From Erysipelotrichaceae bacterium (GTDB taxonomy: Bacteria > Bacillota_I > Bacilli_A > Erysipelotrichales > Erysipelotrichaceae): a stretch of 64,000 bases of DNA. Shown piece after piece: positions 17,787-26,849 of the stretch. Location of the stretch: assembly GCA_017445225.1 (NCBI GenBank), contig JAFSUN010000014.1, positions 45,217 to 109,216 of the forward strand. The letters are read 5' to 3'. Position 1 is the stretch's first letter. Every line of letters begins with the position of its first letter. Made by a program: the position numbers and the translations under genes. The notes below the pieces were generated by a model that had not been told where the DNA came from, searched no databases, and saw only the letters and a program-made list of their open reading frames with translations.

Positions 17787-17957
17787 TTAATTGCCCCATT
17801 GGATGTTCAGTCCTCCCAGGGAAACCCTTCCGCGTTTACTGGTGAGGATCTTGAGGATACCGGCGGCCAGAGCGGCGATACTCAGATAGAGGATCAATGA
17901 GCTGGCAGTTACTCCCAACCCGTAAAGATGACGGCATTCTTCCTTGTTGATAAGCAT
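17787..17957 (-). CDS. Small hydrophobic peptide (56 aa), unknown, possibly bacteriocin-like
   Basis: The ORF has a perfect AGGAGGT six bases before ATG and encodes 56 residues. It has a polar N terminus (MLINKEECRHLYGLG), one hydrophobic stretch TASSLILYLSIAALAAGILKIL (about 17-38), then a cationic, Gly-rich tail TSKRGRVSLGGLNIQWGN. This layout recalls small secreted or membrane-active peptides of Bacillota, but there is no clear double-glycine cleavage site, immunity gene or exporter nearby, so that role is only a guess. Its Shine-Dalgarno lies in the 3' arm of the terminator-like hairpin at 17964-17995. No family recognised. Confidence 0.65.
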   Translation of the reverse strand: MLINKEECRHLYGLGVTASSLILYLSIAALAAGILKILTSKRGRVSLGGLNIQWGN

Positions 17958-17963
17958 AAAAAC

Positions 17964-17995
17964 ACCTCCTGAGAACTAATAGCTCTTCAGGAGGT
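17964..17995 (-). terminator. Terminator-like hairpin that also holds the next gene's Shine-Dalgarno
   Basis: ACCTCCTGA and TCAGGAGGT form a perfect 9-bp stem starting 8 bases after the upstream phosphatase stop (18003). On the minus strand it is followed by GTTTTT and then the ATG of the 56-residue ORF. The 3' arm is that gene's ribosome binding site, so the fold would both end transcription and hide the site. Confidence 0.7.
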
Positions 17996-18002
17996 TTTCT
18001 AC

Positions 18003-18803
18003 CTAGATTATGTTAAGGTCCTTCAGGGCCTTGGGTATTCCCTGGTGATATACATCAGCGGTCACATAATCAGCTACCCTTTTCGTTGATTCGTGAGCAT
18101 TGCCCATGGCGATGCCGATACCGCACATCTGCAGCATTTCCTCATCATTGGGGCTGTCGCCGATGGCAGCGCATTCTTCCAGCTTGATGCCGATCGAATC
18201 CATCAGCCGCTTGATCGTCCTGCCCTTGTTGATCCGGATGCTGTAACACTCGCCGGCACCGCTGCCGACCCCGGCCGGTACGAACTTCAGCGTTGGAAAT
18301 TCCTGCTGAAGTGCCAGAACATCAAAGCCATTGGGGAAGAAGAAACAGCCGATCGGCATTTCATGTTCCAGATGATAGCGGCGGTTTTCCGTCTCATCAC
18401 CGATCCACTCCTTCCTTATCGGGCCATAGCAGTAAAGCCGGGTAAAGTCTTCATAGCGGTTATAGGCCAGCATGCGGTCGGAAAACTTGAACGCAAAGGG
18501 AGCATCGTATTTCAGGCCAACTTCGATCAGCCTTTCGACGTCTTCTGGATCCATCGGATAACTGAAGACGACGGTGCCGTCCTTCTGATTGATGCAGCCG
18601 CCGTTAACGGTTATGAAGTAGTCTACGGGCAGGCTCTGCTTGACGTCCAGAGCCATGATGTTATAACCACGGCCGGTGGCAATGATGATCTTTATTCCCT
18701 TTTCATGGGCTTGCCAGATTGCCCTGACCGTCATTTCATCGATCTTTTCAACACCGCGCGGCAGCAAAGTTCCGTCGATGTCCAGTAACAGTGCTTTGAT
18801 CAT
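18003..18803 (-). CDS. Cof-type HAD phosphatase
   Basis: This 266-residue cytosolic protein is a class IIB (Cof/YidA-like) haloacid dehalogenase phosphatase. Motif I is LLLDIDGTLL, motif II IIATGRG, and motif III/IV GDSPNDEEML followed by GIAMGNA, with the large C2 cap between them. Family members dephosphorylate sugar phosphates and cofactors such as FMN or pyridoxal phosphate; the substrate is not predictable. It is transcribed divergently from the surface protein gene. Confidence 0.9.
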   Translation of the reverse strand: MIKALLLDIDGTLLPRGVEKIDEMTVRAIWQAHEKGIKIIIATGRGYNIMALDVKQSLPVDYFITVNGGCINQKDGTVVFSYPMDPEDVERLIEVGLKYDAPFAFKFSDRMLAYNRYEDFTRLYCYGPIRKEWIGDETENRRYHLEHEMPIGCFFFPNGFDVLALQQEFPTLKFVPAGVGSGAGECYSIRINKGRTIKRLMDSIGIKLEECAAIGDSPNDEEMLQMCGIGIAMGNAHESTKRVADYVTADVYHQGIPKALKDLNII

Positions 18804-18825
18804 AAACGTTACCTCTCACAGAGAT

Positions 18826-18853
18826 ATGATACCACAACACGGTTTTCTGAAAA
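18826..18853 (-). promoter_or_regulatory. Candidate promoter of the Cof-type phosphatase gene
   Basis: The minus strand shows TTTTCA, 16 bases, TATCAT with an extended TGG before the -10. This is moderate agreement with a sigma-A promoter, located 22 bases upstream of the ATG. Confidence 0.45.
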
Positions 18854-18902
18854 GTATTTTGTCCTTCAATGAACTATTAGGAAGTGTGAAAGGAGAAACA
18901 CA

Positions 18903-21900
18903 GTGAAAAAGAAATTTCTGATATTGATCATGGCGGTAGCGGCGCTCTTTACACCGGTTACCGTCCGGGGCTATGACAGCCGGGAATATCTCCGTTTCAA
19001 GGGAGAGAAACTGAATGATGCGGAAGGCGAACTGCTCTGCGGCAGCAACTCCATCCCCTACCGTTATTCCCGCTTCGTTCTCTCTGACTATGAGACCACC
19101 GAAGCCTTCGGGCAGGAAATGGCCGTCGAACTCAAAGGTGAAGCCGTCAGAAAATACGCTTCCTGGGTGGAAACCCATAAGAAGATCTGCGGTGAGACCA
19201 TCTCGATGGCTGATGACAGGCTTAAGGGCCGTTTCGGCCGCATCTATCATAACATCGGGACCTATGATGGCCAGACGGTCGATCTGAAGATCACAATCAG
19301 CGACTGGGAAGAGTCCAGCAAGGGCAACGGCATCATCGGACTTCGCTATACCAACGGTGCCCAAAACAAAAAGCAGATCGGGGTCGTAGTCTTCCGGATC
19401 AACTGGATCGAACTGACCTATCAGTTCCTGCTGTCCGGTACCGACACTCCCCTGGAAGTTCAGGGGCATACCAGCTATTGGGATGTCGATGCCGGCCAGG
19501 GCATCCAGATGAACGGCGGGGTAACCGGCCTCTACTATCTTGATACCTGCAAACTTAACTACGGTCTTCTTGACCAGCTTCCGCTGATCCATGACGGGGC
19601 CAATCAGGCCGGAGATGGTTACTTCAATCCTGACAACAGCTTTACCGAGACCTTTTCCGGTTCCACCTTCAAGCGGGTCTTCTACTGGCAAGGTTCAACC
19701 CAGTCCGGCAGCATTTCCCATCAGGCCGAGGCGATCGTCAGCCTTAACGGGATTCTGGAAGTAAGGAAGACGGCCAGACGGGCCTTCGGTTCACCGCTAA
19801 ACCGCGAGGATGAATTCCATTTTACCCTGGACGTTCAGGATCCCGACGGTCAGCCTCTGCAGGGCCATTACCTGGCCGCCAGAGAAAACGAAGAATTCCT
19901 GCTTACCTTTACCGCAGGACAGGCTCAGTTTACTCTGAAGTCTGATGAAAGCATCCGAATTGAACTGCCGATCGGTTCCAGTTATCAGATAACGGAAGCC
20001 GCTGATCACGCTTATCAGCTGACCGGAAAAGTTAACGATAACGGTCAGATCAGTACGGAAGAAGTAATCAGTCAATGGGAGAATACCGCCATTGACGGCT
20101 GGAAAGAATACGGTGAAGACAGCGAGATCAGAGACATGATCCCGGTCAGAAAAGATCAGCTGATATCCTATGACCTGCACTATTCTCAATGTTCCTCTCC
20201 CCTGACCGTTACCGACCGGCTTTCTCCTCTGGCCGAATTCGTCAGATGCAGTGACGACGGTATCTATGATCCCGCAAGCCACAGCGTGATCTGGAAGCTC
20301 GGTAGCCCCGAAACTCCGGGTCAGCTCAGCGTTACCGTCCGGGTAATCAGCAATGAGGGCTTTCTGAAAAACAGGGCGGAAATCGCCAGTGAGCACGATG
20401 TAGTAACTACCGAAGAACTGATCAATCCGATCATTTCCAAGACCTATGGTCCTGATGAGCACCTGAAGGAAGACGACCCCGTAAAGATCGGCCAGCAGAT
20501 CACTTACCAACTGAATTTTGGCCTTTCCCCCAATCAGAAAGATGCTGAGGTCACTATCATCGACACTCTTTCCCCTGGGTTAGAGTATCTGCCATCTTCA
20601 TGTAACATGGGGGAACCGGACATCAATGACCGGGTTCTGATCTGGAAACTGAATGATCTGCTTCCTGATAAGGCTTATGCCCTCTGCTACCAGGCCGTGG
20701 TCAATGATGAAGCCCTTTACTGCCAGCACATCAGTAATTCAGCCATCCTACGTATCAATGAAGACCGCTATCCCCTGGGCTCTCTTACAAACGTCTTAAA
20801 CGGTGATCTGACCGTCCGGCTGCAGGTCAGCGAATATGGTGATCACGAAAAGTCCTTCCCCATTGAAGTGATCCTGTCCGATCCCACCATCGAGGGGAAG
20901 TATGGCGAACTGAATTTCCAACAGGGCCGGGCGACGGTAAGCCTTAAGGACGGCGAACAGGTAACAGCCTGCGATCTGCCGGCCCTGACGGAATATGCGG
21001 TCAGGGAAACTGAACATGACGGTCATACGGTACATGCCGTCAACGACGATCTGCTTCATCGGGAAGCTGACGATGATGTCATAAACGGAACCATCCACGC
21101 CTCCAGTATCAGTCAGGTACTGTTGATAAACCGCCGTCCCCGTCCTACCGGAAGCCTGCTGGTCGATCTGGTTACGTCAGGAGCTGACAGTGACCCCCAG
21201 CGTCCCTTCCGCATCGTTCTCAGGCTTTCACAACCGCTGACAGCCGTGATCGGCGATCTGTCCTTTACCGATGGCGAAGCCGTCTTCTATCTGAAGGATG
21301 GAGAATCACTCAGGCTGGAAGAGCTTCCGTCTGACCTCGATTACGTTCTCCGGGAAACCGATTACGATGACTATCAGGTGAGCATCGGTCATAATGATGA
21401 CTCCTGTCTGCCGCTTGATGAAATGACCGGTACCATCAGAAAGGATCAGCTGGAAGCCGTTCACCTTAGTAACTGCCGCCAGATACCCCGGGGATCTCTG
21501 CAGGTTACTCTGAATACCAGCGGAAACGGCGCTGATCCCGCTCACGAATTTCCGGTATTGATCAGTTTCTCTGATTCCACCATCAACGGCACCTTCGGCG
21601 AACTGGAACTGACCGGCGGCGAAGCCGTCAGGATGATGAAACACGGAGAATCACTTACCGTCAGCGGCATCAAAGCAGATACCCGCTATCTGATTCAGGA
21701 AATCCAGCCGGATGACTATCTTGTTGAGATCAACGGCTTCCCGGCCAGTGAATCCTCCGGATCCATCACCGCCAACGAAACAGCCCGGGAAGACATCCTC
21801 AACATCCGGGAAATCGAGATCGTTGCGACCGGTGATGAGAACCGGATCATTCTGCCGAGCTTTGTCATGCTGCTGTCTGCGGCATCGGCCTTCATGATAT

Positions 21901-21926
21901 TGCGAAAACTCAGGAAAGAATCCTGA
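18903..21926 (+). CDS. Large repeat surface protein with C-terminal membrane anchor
   Basis: The GTG start at 18903 has AAAGGAG about 8 bases upstream. The 1007-residue product has a signal peptide (about residues 1-23), a unique N-terminal region to about 280, a Cna-B-like segment at about 281-395, two DUF11-like modules (about 418-500 and 525-620; each has the TDRLSP / IDTLSPGLEY pattern) and three tandem Cna-B/DUF7601-like repeats starting near residues 633, 750 and 864. Each repeat carries a G(E/D)L..GxA.....DGES/HGES core. The C terminus ends with VATGDEN, a hydrophobic helix and a basic tail RKLRKES, like a sortase signal with a degenerate motif. It is probably an adhesin or pilin-like protein. 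It is alone on the plus strand between minus-strand operons. A class B sortase is at 57760-58590. Confidence 0.85.
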   Translation: MKKKFLILIMAVAALFTPVTVRGYDSREYLRFKGEKLNDAEGELLCGSNSIPYRYSRFVLSDYETTEAFGQEMAVELKGEAVRKYASWVETHKKICGETISMADDRLKGRFGRIYHNIGTYDGQTVDLKITISDWEESSKGNGIIGLRYTNGAQNKKQIGVVVFRINWIELTYQFLLSGTDTPLEVQGHTSYWDVDAGQGIQMNGGVTGLYYLDTCKLNYGLLDQLPLIHDGANQAGDGYFNPDNSFTETFSGSTFKRVFYWQGSTQSGSISHQAEAIVSLNGILEVRKTARRAFGSPLNREDEFHFTLDVQDPDGQPLQGHYLAARENEEFLLTFTAGQAQFTLKSDESIRIELPIGSSYQITEAADHAYQLTGKVNDNGQISTEEVISQWENTAIDGWKEYGEDSEIRDMIPVRKDQLISYDLHYSQCSSPLTVTDRLSPLAEFVRCSDDGIYDPASHSVIWKLGSPETPGQLSVTVRVISNEGFLKNRAEIASEHDVVTTEELINPIISKTYGPDEHLKEDDPVKIGQQITYQLNFGLSPNQKDAEVTIIDTLSPGLEYLPSSCNMGEPDINDRVLIWKLNDLLPDKAYALCYQAVVNDEALYCQHISNSAILRINEDRYPLGSLTNVLNGDLTVRLQVSEYGDHEKSFPIEVILSDPTIEGKYGELNFQQGRATVSLKDGEQVTACDLPALTEYAVRETEHDGHTVHAVNDDLLHREADDDVINGTIHASSISQVLLINRRPRPTGSLLVDLVTSGADSDPQRPFRIVLRLSQPLTAVIGDLSFTDGEAVFYLKDGESLRLEELPSDLDYVLRETDYDDYQVSIGHNDDSCLPLDEMTGTIRKDQLEAVHLSNCRQIPRGSLQVTLNTSGNGADPAHEFPVLISFSDSTINGTFGELELTGGEAVRMMKHGESLTVSGIKADTRYLIQEIQPDDYLVEINGFPASESSGSITANETAREDILNIREIEIVATGDENRIILPSFVMLLSAASAFMILRKLRKES

Positions 21927-21935
21927 AGAAAATGA

Positions 21936-21955
21936 AAATGCCCTTCCGGGCATTT
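21936..21955. terminator. Bidirectional terminator between surface protein and licD
   Basis: A perfect 8-bp stem AAATGCCC / GGGCATTT with a TTCC loop lies between two convergent genes. Confidence 0.8.
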
Positions 21956-21962
21956 CTTTCAT

Positions 21963-22781
21963 TCAGTCGTGATCAGCTGACTTCCATTCAGCATGGAAGT
22001 CGTGAACCTTGCGGTCCTCTTCAGGCGGCAGCTTCATGTAGTCGCCGTACTGATTTTTCAGATAGCGGTCCCAGTTCTTCGGGGCGCGGAATTGATGGCC
22101 TTCAAATTCCACCATGACCGGCTCATCGAAGTCCTCATGAGTCAGATACTGTTTATAGGATTTCCAGGCCCAGGCCACTACGTCGATGCCCTTGGCATGC
22201 TCATCATAACGGCAGCTGGCTGCCACCTTATCGGCATTCCTCATCCGGCAGTTGCCGTCGTTGGGGAACAGTGCCAGCAGAACGCGCTTTATCTTGTTGT
22301 TGAAGGTCTTCTTGCGGGGATCATAGTAGGCTATGGTTCTCTGCATCCAGCGGCCAAACTGCAGGCGGCTCCAATAGACCGGATGCAGCCAGGGACGCTC
22401 CCACAGGCCGTCAACGACGAAGATGTCGATCCACAGTCCGAGGTTATCGGGGATCTCCCGCAGATAGGTCGGCGTGACTACCGTTCTGGTGTCCACGATC
22501 CGGGAGATGATATAAGGAAACTTATCATCAAGGGAGTAATGCAGCAGGCGGTAATGCGTACCTTCGGCGTCAGCTTGAAAGTCCTTAATGAACTGCTCAT
22601 AGTCCGGACGCGGCATGTAGACGTCGATGTCATTATCCCAGGGAATGAATCCCTTATGCCTGATGGCACCCAGCAGCGTTCCATAGGCCAGCGTATAGCG
22701 TAAGCCCTTGCGGTTGCAGTAGTCATCAAAGTATTCAAGAATGCCGAGCATTATTTCCTGTGATTCTCTATGTGTTATCAT
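21963..22781 (-). CDS. LicD-family nucleotidyl/phospho-polyol transferase
   Basis: The 272-residue protein carries the LicD core: YTLAYGTLLGAIRHKGFIPW, DNDIDVYMPR (metal-binding DxD) and later conserved patches. LicD proteins transfer phosphocholine from CDP-choline in pneumococcus, but the same fold (FKRP/fukutin) transfers ribitol phosphate from CDP-ribitol. Here the operon encodes CDP-ribitol enzymes (tarI, tarJ) and no choline kinase or cytidylyltransferase, so a ribitol- or glycerol-phosphate transfer role in wall polymer assembly is an attractive inference. It overlaps the upstream TagF-like gene by 14 bases and is the last gene of the operon. Confidence 0.85.
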   Translation of the reverse strand: MITHRESQEIMLGILEYFDDYCNRKGLRYTLAYGTLLGAIRHKGFIPWDNDIDVYMPRPDYEQFIKDFQADAEGTHYRLLHYSLDDKFPYIISRIVDTRTVVTPTYLREIPDNLGLWIDIFVVDGLWERPWLHPVYWSRLQFGRWMQRTIAYYDPRKKTFNNKIKRVLLALFPNDGNCRMRNADKVAASCRYDEHAKGIDVVAWAWKSYKQYLTHEDFDEPVMVEFEGHQFRAPKNWDRYLKNQYGDYMKLPPEEDRKVHDFHAEWKSADHD

Positions 22782-23907
22782 GCAGACCTCCCTGGATCAC
22801 GGTACGGACAAATCTTTCGGCGCTGTGACCGTCACAGGCCCCCATGAACTTCTGATAGAATTCCTCAAAGCGGGTCTCATCCCGCCGGTAGTTGCGGATA
22901 CAGGCCAGCAGATCATCTTCATTTCTGACGACCGGTCCGATCGCATAGGTTTCAAACGGATAGAAGAAGCTTCTTCCGGAGGCATACTCTTCCAGATCAT
23001 AGGCATAGAAGATGGTCTTTACCTTGAGCAGTGCTCCTTCAAAGATCACGCTGGAATAGTCAGTGATCAGATAATCGGTAATGAACAGCAGATCGTTGAT
23101 CTCCCTTTCACTGGTCAGATCCAGAAAGAAGTCCGACTTACAGCCGCGGTAAGTATTGGTGATGAACGGATGCAGCTTGATGATGCAGCGGTAGTCATCA
23201 CCCAGTTCCTGCAATCTTTCCAGATCGATCCGGTCAAAGTCGTAATACTGAGCACCTCTGCCCTTCTGCCGGAAGGTCGGCGCAAACAGGATGACCTTCT
23301 TGCCGGCCAGCTGCGGATATTTTTCGTAAAGACGCTGACGGACGCTGGTGCGGTAGTCCTGCGAGAAGAAGACATCGGTTCTGGCCACGCCCAGTGGCAG
23401 GACCTTCTTTCGGTCAATGCCGAAGGCTCTAGCATAGTCATCAACAATTCCCTGTGAGGATACCACCGTAGCGTCATAGTTGCGGTGAGTCACCGGCATG
23501 GCATCCTGCTTTCCCTCAATGGCGGCGCCTACTCTCTTGAAGGCCCCTAAGGCATGCCAGACCTGGATCAGCTTGGTCTCCTTGCGGAAGGGAATGCCAT
23601 AGACGATGTAATAGACGTCATCGATCAGGACAAAGGCACTGGTCGCCAGCAGGCGGCACAGCTCCTTCTTCTCAGACCATGACAGGGTTTTCTTATGGTA
23701 GAAGGCGTACTTTACTTCGTAATCAGTGCCCTTGAGCTGCTGATCGATGTAGTAAAGATTGCCGGACAGACTGCTCCTGCTCAGGGAAGTCATCAGGATC
23801 TGGCGGGGATTAACCGCTTCTTTCTTACAGTAATGCTCGTACAGCAGACGGCAGTCCAGCAGCCTTAACAGCTGCAGCTGCTTCTTGATCTTCGATTTAA
23901 GCGTCAT
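22768..23907 (-). CDS. TagF/CDP-glycerol glycerophosphotransferase family protein
   Basis: The 379-residue protein belongs to the glycerophospho-/ribitolphosphotransferase family that builds teichoic-acid-like polymers at the inner face of the membrane. Family motifs: QVWHALGAFKR (catalytic His), ILFAPTFR, IIKLHPF and YLITDYSSVIFE, with a late FYAYDLEEY. It is shorter than polymerases with an N-terminal extra domain, so it may be a primase, linker or polymerase. Four bases separate it from the paralogue upstream. Confidence 0.88.
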   Translation of the reverse strand: MTLKSKIKKQLQLLRLLDCRLLYEHYCKKEAVNPRQILMTSLSRSSLSGNLYYIDQQLKGTDYEVKYAFYHKKTLSWSEKKELCRLLATSAFVLIDDVYYIVYGIPFRKETKLIQVWHALGAFKRVGAAIEGKQDAMPVTHRNYDATVVSSQGIVDDYARAFGIDRKKVLPLGVARTDVFFSQDYRTSVRQRLYEKYPQLAGKKVILFAPTFRQKGRGAQYYDFDRIDLERLQELGDDYRCIIKLHPFITNTYRGCKSDFFLDLTSEREINDLLFITDYLITDYSSVIFEGALLKVKTIFYAYDLEEYASGRSFFYPFETYAIGPVVRNEDDLLACIRNYRRDETRFEEFYQKFMGACDGHSAERFVRTVIQGGLHDNT

Positions 23908-23911
23908 ACCC

Positions 23912-25036
23912 TCACCTCTTCATCCATGACAGGATGAGTTCAGCCAGCTTACCGGTACAGTCGGTAACTTCCGGACTGATGAATTCATCCCGGAACTGCT
24001 TCAGGGTCGTCATGTCGCTCTTCTCCTCATCGATGGCTTTCAAAAGATCTTCCACCGTCATGCACTTGGCACCCGGCAGATCCTCATAACTGGAGTAGAA
24101 ATCGCGGTTATTGACATACTCTTCCTTATCGAAGCACCAGAAGTACATCGGCACATCCATTAAGGCCATCTCATAAACGATGGCTGAATAGTCGGTTATG
24201 ACATAATCGGCTACGGCCGCAAACTGCTGAGAACTGAAACGGCGGTCGGTGATGACCCGGTCATCGTGAACTTCAGCCTTGGAAACCGGATGAAGCTTGA
24301 CGATCAGGTTGTATTTGGAATAGTCAACCTTCTCGATCAGTCTCTGCAGCTGGCTGATGAACTCCGTCTCCTCCTTGCGGAAGGTCGGTACGTAGAGAAT
24401 GTTCTTCTTTTCCTTCAGCTGGGGATGAGCCTGTAAGATCCTCTCCCTGAGATCCCGGCGGTAACTTTCACTGCGCAGGGTATCGACCTTGGGCAGCGGA
24501 CAGACATACATCTTATCCCGGGAAACATTGAAGGCCTCAGCGAACGGTTCGGCACATCTTTCCGCCGAACAGAGTACCTTGGTATAGCCCTCATGCATGT
24601 GCATGGCCCTGGCCAGAGTGTCGGATGAGCCTTCGCCCTTATCCAGGATGGAAAAGCCGAAGCGCTTCAGGCAGCCCAGAGCGTGCCACATCTGCAGTAC
24701 CTTCAGGCTCTTGCGCTGATGCAGACAGCTGACGGCGATGCAGTAGGTATCCAGCACTACCACCTCACTGGTGGCAATGTGGTACATCTGAGTGAGCATG
24801 TGAAAGGCATAGCGGATCTTGTTGAGGATCCCACCGTCAAGCGTCCGGCACAGAAAGACGGTTTCCACCGTGCTGTCTTCCTTCTTAAGCCGATCCGCAA
24901 GCATGACAAAATCACTGTTAACGGCATTGCTCTGACGGGAGATGAAACTCACCTTGTGCCTTACCGGCAGCAGTTTGAAGAACAGATATATGAAATTCAG
25001 AAGCAGAAGTCCCAGTTTGATTATGAAGTATATCAT
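23912..25036 (-). CDS. TagF/CDP-glycerol glycerophosphotransferase family protein, membrane-associated
   Basis: The second paralogue, 374 residues, begins with a hydrophobic stretch (IIKLGLLLLNFIYLFFKLL) that would tether it to the membrane. It has the family motifs QMWHALGCLKRFG, LYVPTFR, LIVKLHP and YVITDYSAIVYEMALMDVP. Two adjacent paralogues behind tarI-tarJ suggest one adds the first polyol phosphate unit and the other extends the chain, but which does which is not visible. Confidence 0.88.
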   Translation of the reverse strand: MIYFIIKLGLLLLNFIYLFFKLLPVRHKVSFISRQSNAVNSDFVMLADRLKKEDSTVETVFLCRTLDGGILNKIRYAFHMLTQMYHIATSEVVVLDTYCIAVSCLHQRKSLKVLQMWHALGCLKRFGFSILDKGEGSSDTLARAMHMHEGYTKVLCSAERCAEPFAEAFNVSRDKMYVCPLPKVDTLRSESYRRDLRERILQAHPQLKEKKNILYVPTFRKEETEFISQLQRLIEKVDYSKYNLIVKLHPVSKAEVHDDRVITDRRFSSQQFAAVADYVITDYSAIVYEMALMDVPMYFWCFDKEEYVNNRDFYSSYEDLPGAKCMTVEDLLKAIDEEKSDMTTLKQFRDEFISPEVTDCTGKLAELILSWMKR

Positions 25037-25049
25037 TTACCCATCCTCA

Positions 25050-26069
25050 TCAGATTTCCCATTTCATGATGGTCTTGAACGGGTGGGAAATGGAGAAGTC
25101 AAAGGCCTTGTTCATGTCGGCCACGGACCTTACTTCGACAATGTTGGAGATGATGGTCTGCAGATAGCGGCAGACATCGGGATATTTCTCCAGCAACTTG
25201 ATGCTGTCATAGAAGTTCTGATAACTGGAACGGCTGTTGCCTAACAGGGTCAGGCCCTTTTCCAGCACCATTCGGGTGTTGATGGGAACCGGGTCGTTGG
25301 AGACACCGATCAGATTGATGGTGCCCTGCGGGTTGATGTGATCAATGATCTGATTGATGACATTGCCGGCACCCGGCCCGCCGACGCATTCAAAGGCGTG
25401 GTCGACCATCAGGTCAGCGGGGATATTGCTGACGAGATGCTTCTCATCGACGAACGGGAAATAGCCCAGCTGGTTATAGTCAAGACCGAAGAGAACGATC
25501 TTGGTATTGGGATACAGTTTCTTCAGAATGACGGCCGTCACAAAGCCCATGTTTCCCGGGCCCCAGATGCCGATGGAATTCTTGCGGGCATGGGAATACT
25601 GTTCAAAATGCTCAACAGCATTGAAGATGCAGCTCATGATCTCTGACAGAACCGCTACTTCCGGATCAACTCCCTGATAAGGGATGACGCGATTGCGCTG
25701 CAGAACGACGACTTCCTGCATGAAGCCGTCACAGCTTGAGGAATGGAACTTGCTGGAACGCAGGTAGTTCTCCTTGATGATCGGATCTTCTTCGTAGGCT
25801 TCGTTGGGCAGCAGGATGAGCTTGGTTCCCCTTTCCAGCAAGCCCTTGGGATCATAGATGACCCGGCCGACCGCTTCGTGGATCAGCGCCATCGGCAGTT
25901 TCTTGGCCATGATGGCCTCTCCGCGGCTGCCGGTATAGTAACGCTTGTCAGCTTCGCAGACGGAAAGATACTCCGGGCGGACCACGATGTCGTTTTCACC
26001 GATCACTTCATCAACGATGTCGATGCGGAACTGCTTGATCGCATAAAGTCTATAACGCTGATTTAACAT
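25050..26069 (-). CDS. tarJ: Ribulose-5-phosphate reductase (TarJ-like)
   Basis: This 339-residue zinc-dependent alcohol-dehydrogenase family enzyme would reduce ribulose 5-phosphate to ribitol 5-phosphate with NADPH, supplying TarI. The catalytic-zinc ligands appear as Cys38 in SVCEAD and the His-Glu pair in LIHEAVG; the Rossmann motif is GIWGPGNMGFV (GxGxxG). The protein lacks the four-cysteine structural-zinc lobe of classic ADHs, as expected for TarJ. It overlaps tarI by 20 bases, and that pairing is the main basis for the assignment. Confidence 0.9.
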   Translation of the reverse strand: MLNQRYRLYAIKQFRIDIVDEVIGENDIVVRPEYLSVCEADKRYYTGSRGEAIMAKKLPMALIHEAVGRVIYDPKGLLERGTKLILLPNEAYEEDPIIKENYLRSSKFHSSSCDGFMQEVVVLQRNRVIPYQGVDPEVAVLSEIMSCIFNAVEHFEQYSHARKNSIGIWGPGNMGFVTAVILKKLYPNTKIVLFGLDYNQLGYFPFVDEKHLVSNIPADLMVDHAFECVGGPGAGNVINQIIDHINPQGTINLIGVSNDPVPINTRMVLEKGLTLLGNSRSSYQNFYDSIKLLEKYPDVCRYLQTIISNIVEVRSVADMNKAFDFSISHPFKTIMKWEI

Positions 26070-26772
26070 GTTTATCCATTTCCGTGATGGCGGTCGCCAT
26101 CTTCAGGTCAAATACCGTGGTGATCTTGATGTTGTAGCTTTCTCCCCTGACAACACCGACCGGTTCATTCTTCAGAACGAAGATCTTGCAGGCATCGGTG
26201 AGGATCTCCTTCTCCTCATCGCTCAGGCTGTCATAGAGCTTCATCAGCTTGGTGATGCGGAAACTCTGCGGAGTCTGGCCGTTGTACAGATACTGTCTTT
26301 CGGGAACCGATCTGATGACACCGTCCCTGGCATCGATGATGGTATCGTAAGCCGGTACGGCGGTATCAACGCCGTCATATTTCTCAAGAGCCTTGATATT
26401 GTCTTCAATGATGCGCTGATTGACGAATGGTCTGACGGCATCATGAGTCAGGACAAAGTCATCATCGCTGAGTCCGAAGCTGTCCTTAATGAAGTTGCAG
26501 CCATTGATGACGGATTCATTGCGGGTAGCGCCGCCGACGGTGATAAACAGGCGCGGATTGTCGCCGATGTTCTGTCTGATCAGGTCACGGGTATAGTCGA
26601 TCCAGGCAGCCGGACAGACAACGACGACCTTGTCTATTTTCTCGTTCATGATGAACTGTTCGATGGTGTGAATGATGATCGGCTTGCCCTGCAGCATCAT
26701 GAACTGCTTCGGCAGATCATTGTTTCCAAACCTGGTGCCCTTGCCGCCGGCAAGTATTTCGGCATATATCAT
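26050..26772 (-). CDS. tarI: Ribitol-5-phosphate cytidylyltransferase (TarI-like)
   Basis: The 240-residue protein is an IspD/TarI-type cytidylyltransferase that makes CDP-ribitol from CTP and ribitol 5-phosphate. The N terminus has AEILAGGKGTRFG and LPKQFMML; LTHDAVRPFV and the late GVRGESYNIKITT strand are also typical. Sequence alone does not fully separate TarI from IspD, but the overlap with tarJ strongly favours TarI. It is the first gene of the wall-polymer operon. Confidence 0.9.
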   Translation of the reverse strand: MIYAEILAGGKGTRFGNNDLPKQFMMLQGKPIIIHTIEQFIMNEKIDKVVVVCPAAWIDYTRDLIRQNIGDNPRLFITVGGATRNESVINGCNFIKDSFGLSDDDFVLTHDAVRPFVNQRIIEDNIKALEKYDGVDTAVPAYDTIIDARDGVIRSVPERQYLYNGQTPQSFRITKLMKLYDSLSDEEKEILTDACKIFVLKNEPVGVVRGESYNIKITTVFDLKMATAITEMDKHVKSAL

Positions 26773-26849
26773 GGTCTAATTCCTCCTTATTAGAATCCTG
26801 CTTTTCCGTCATTCCACAGAAAAGCCAAGATAAATATCTATCAAGAAAA

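Noticed and set aside
17756..17795. Upstream extension of radC through VKSWPAR
   Set aside because: The residues look like the family N terminus, but no ATG, GTG or TTG occurs before a stop, so the ATG at 17755 was kept.
18816..19691. A 291-codon minus-strand frame inside the surface protein gene
   Set aside because: The plus frame has a signal peptide, repeats and an anchor; the minus frame crosses the promoter region and shows no family features.
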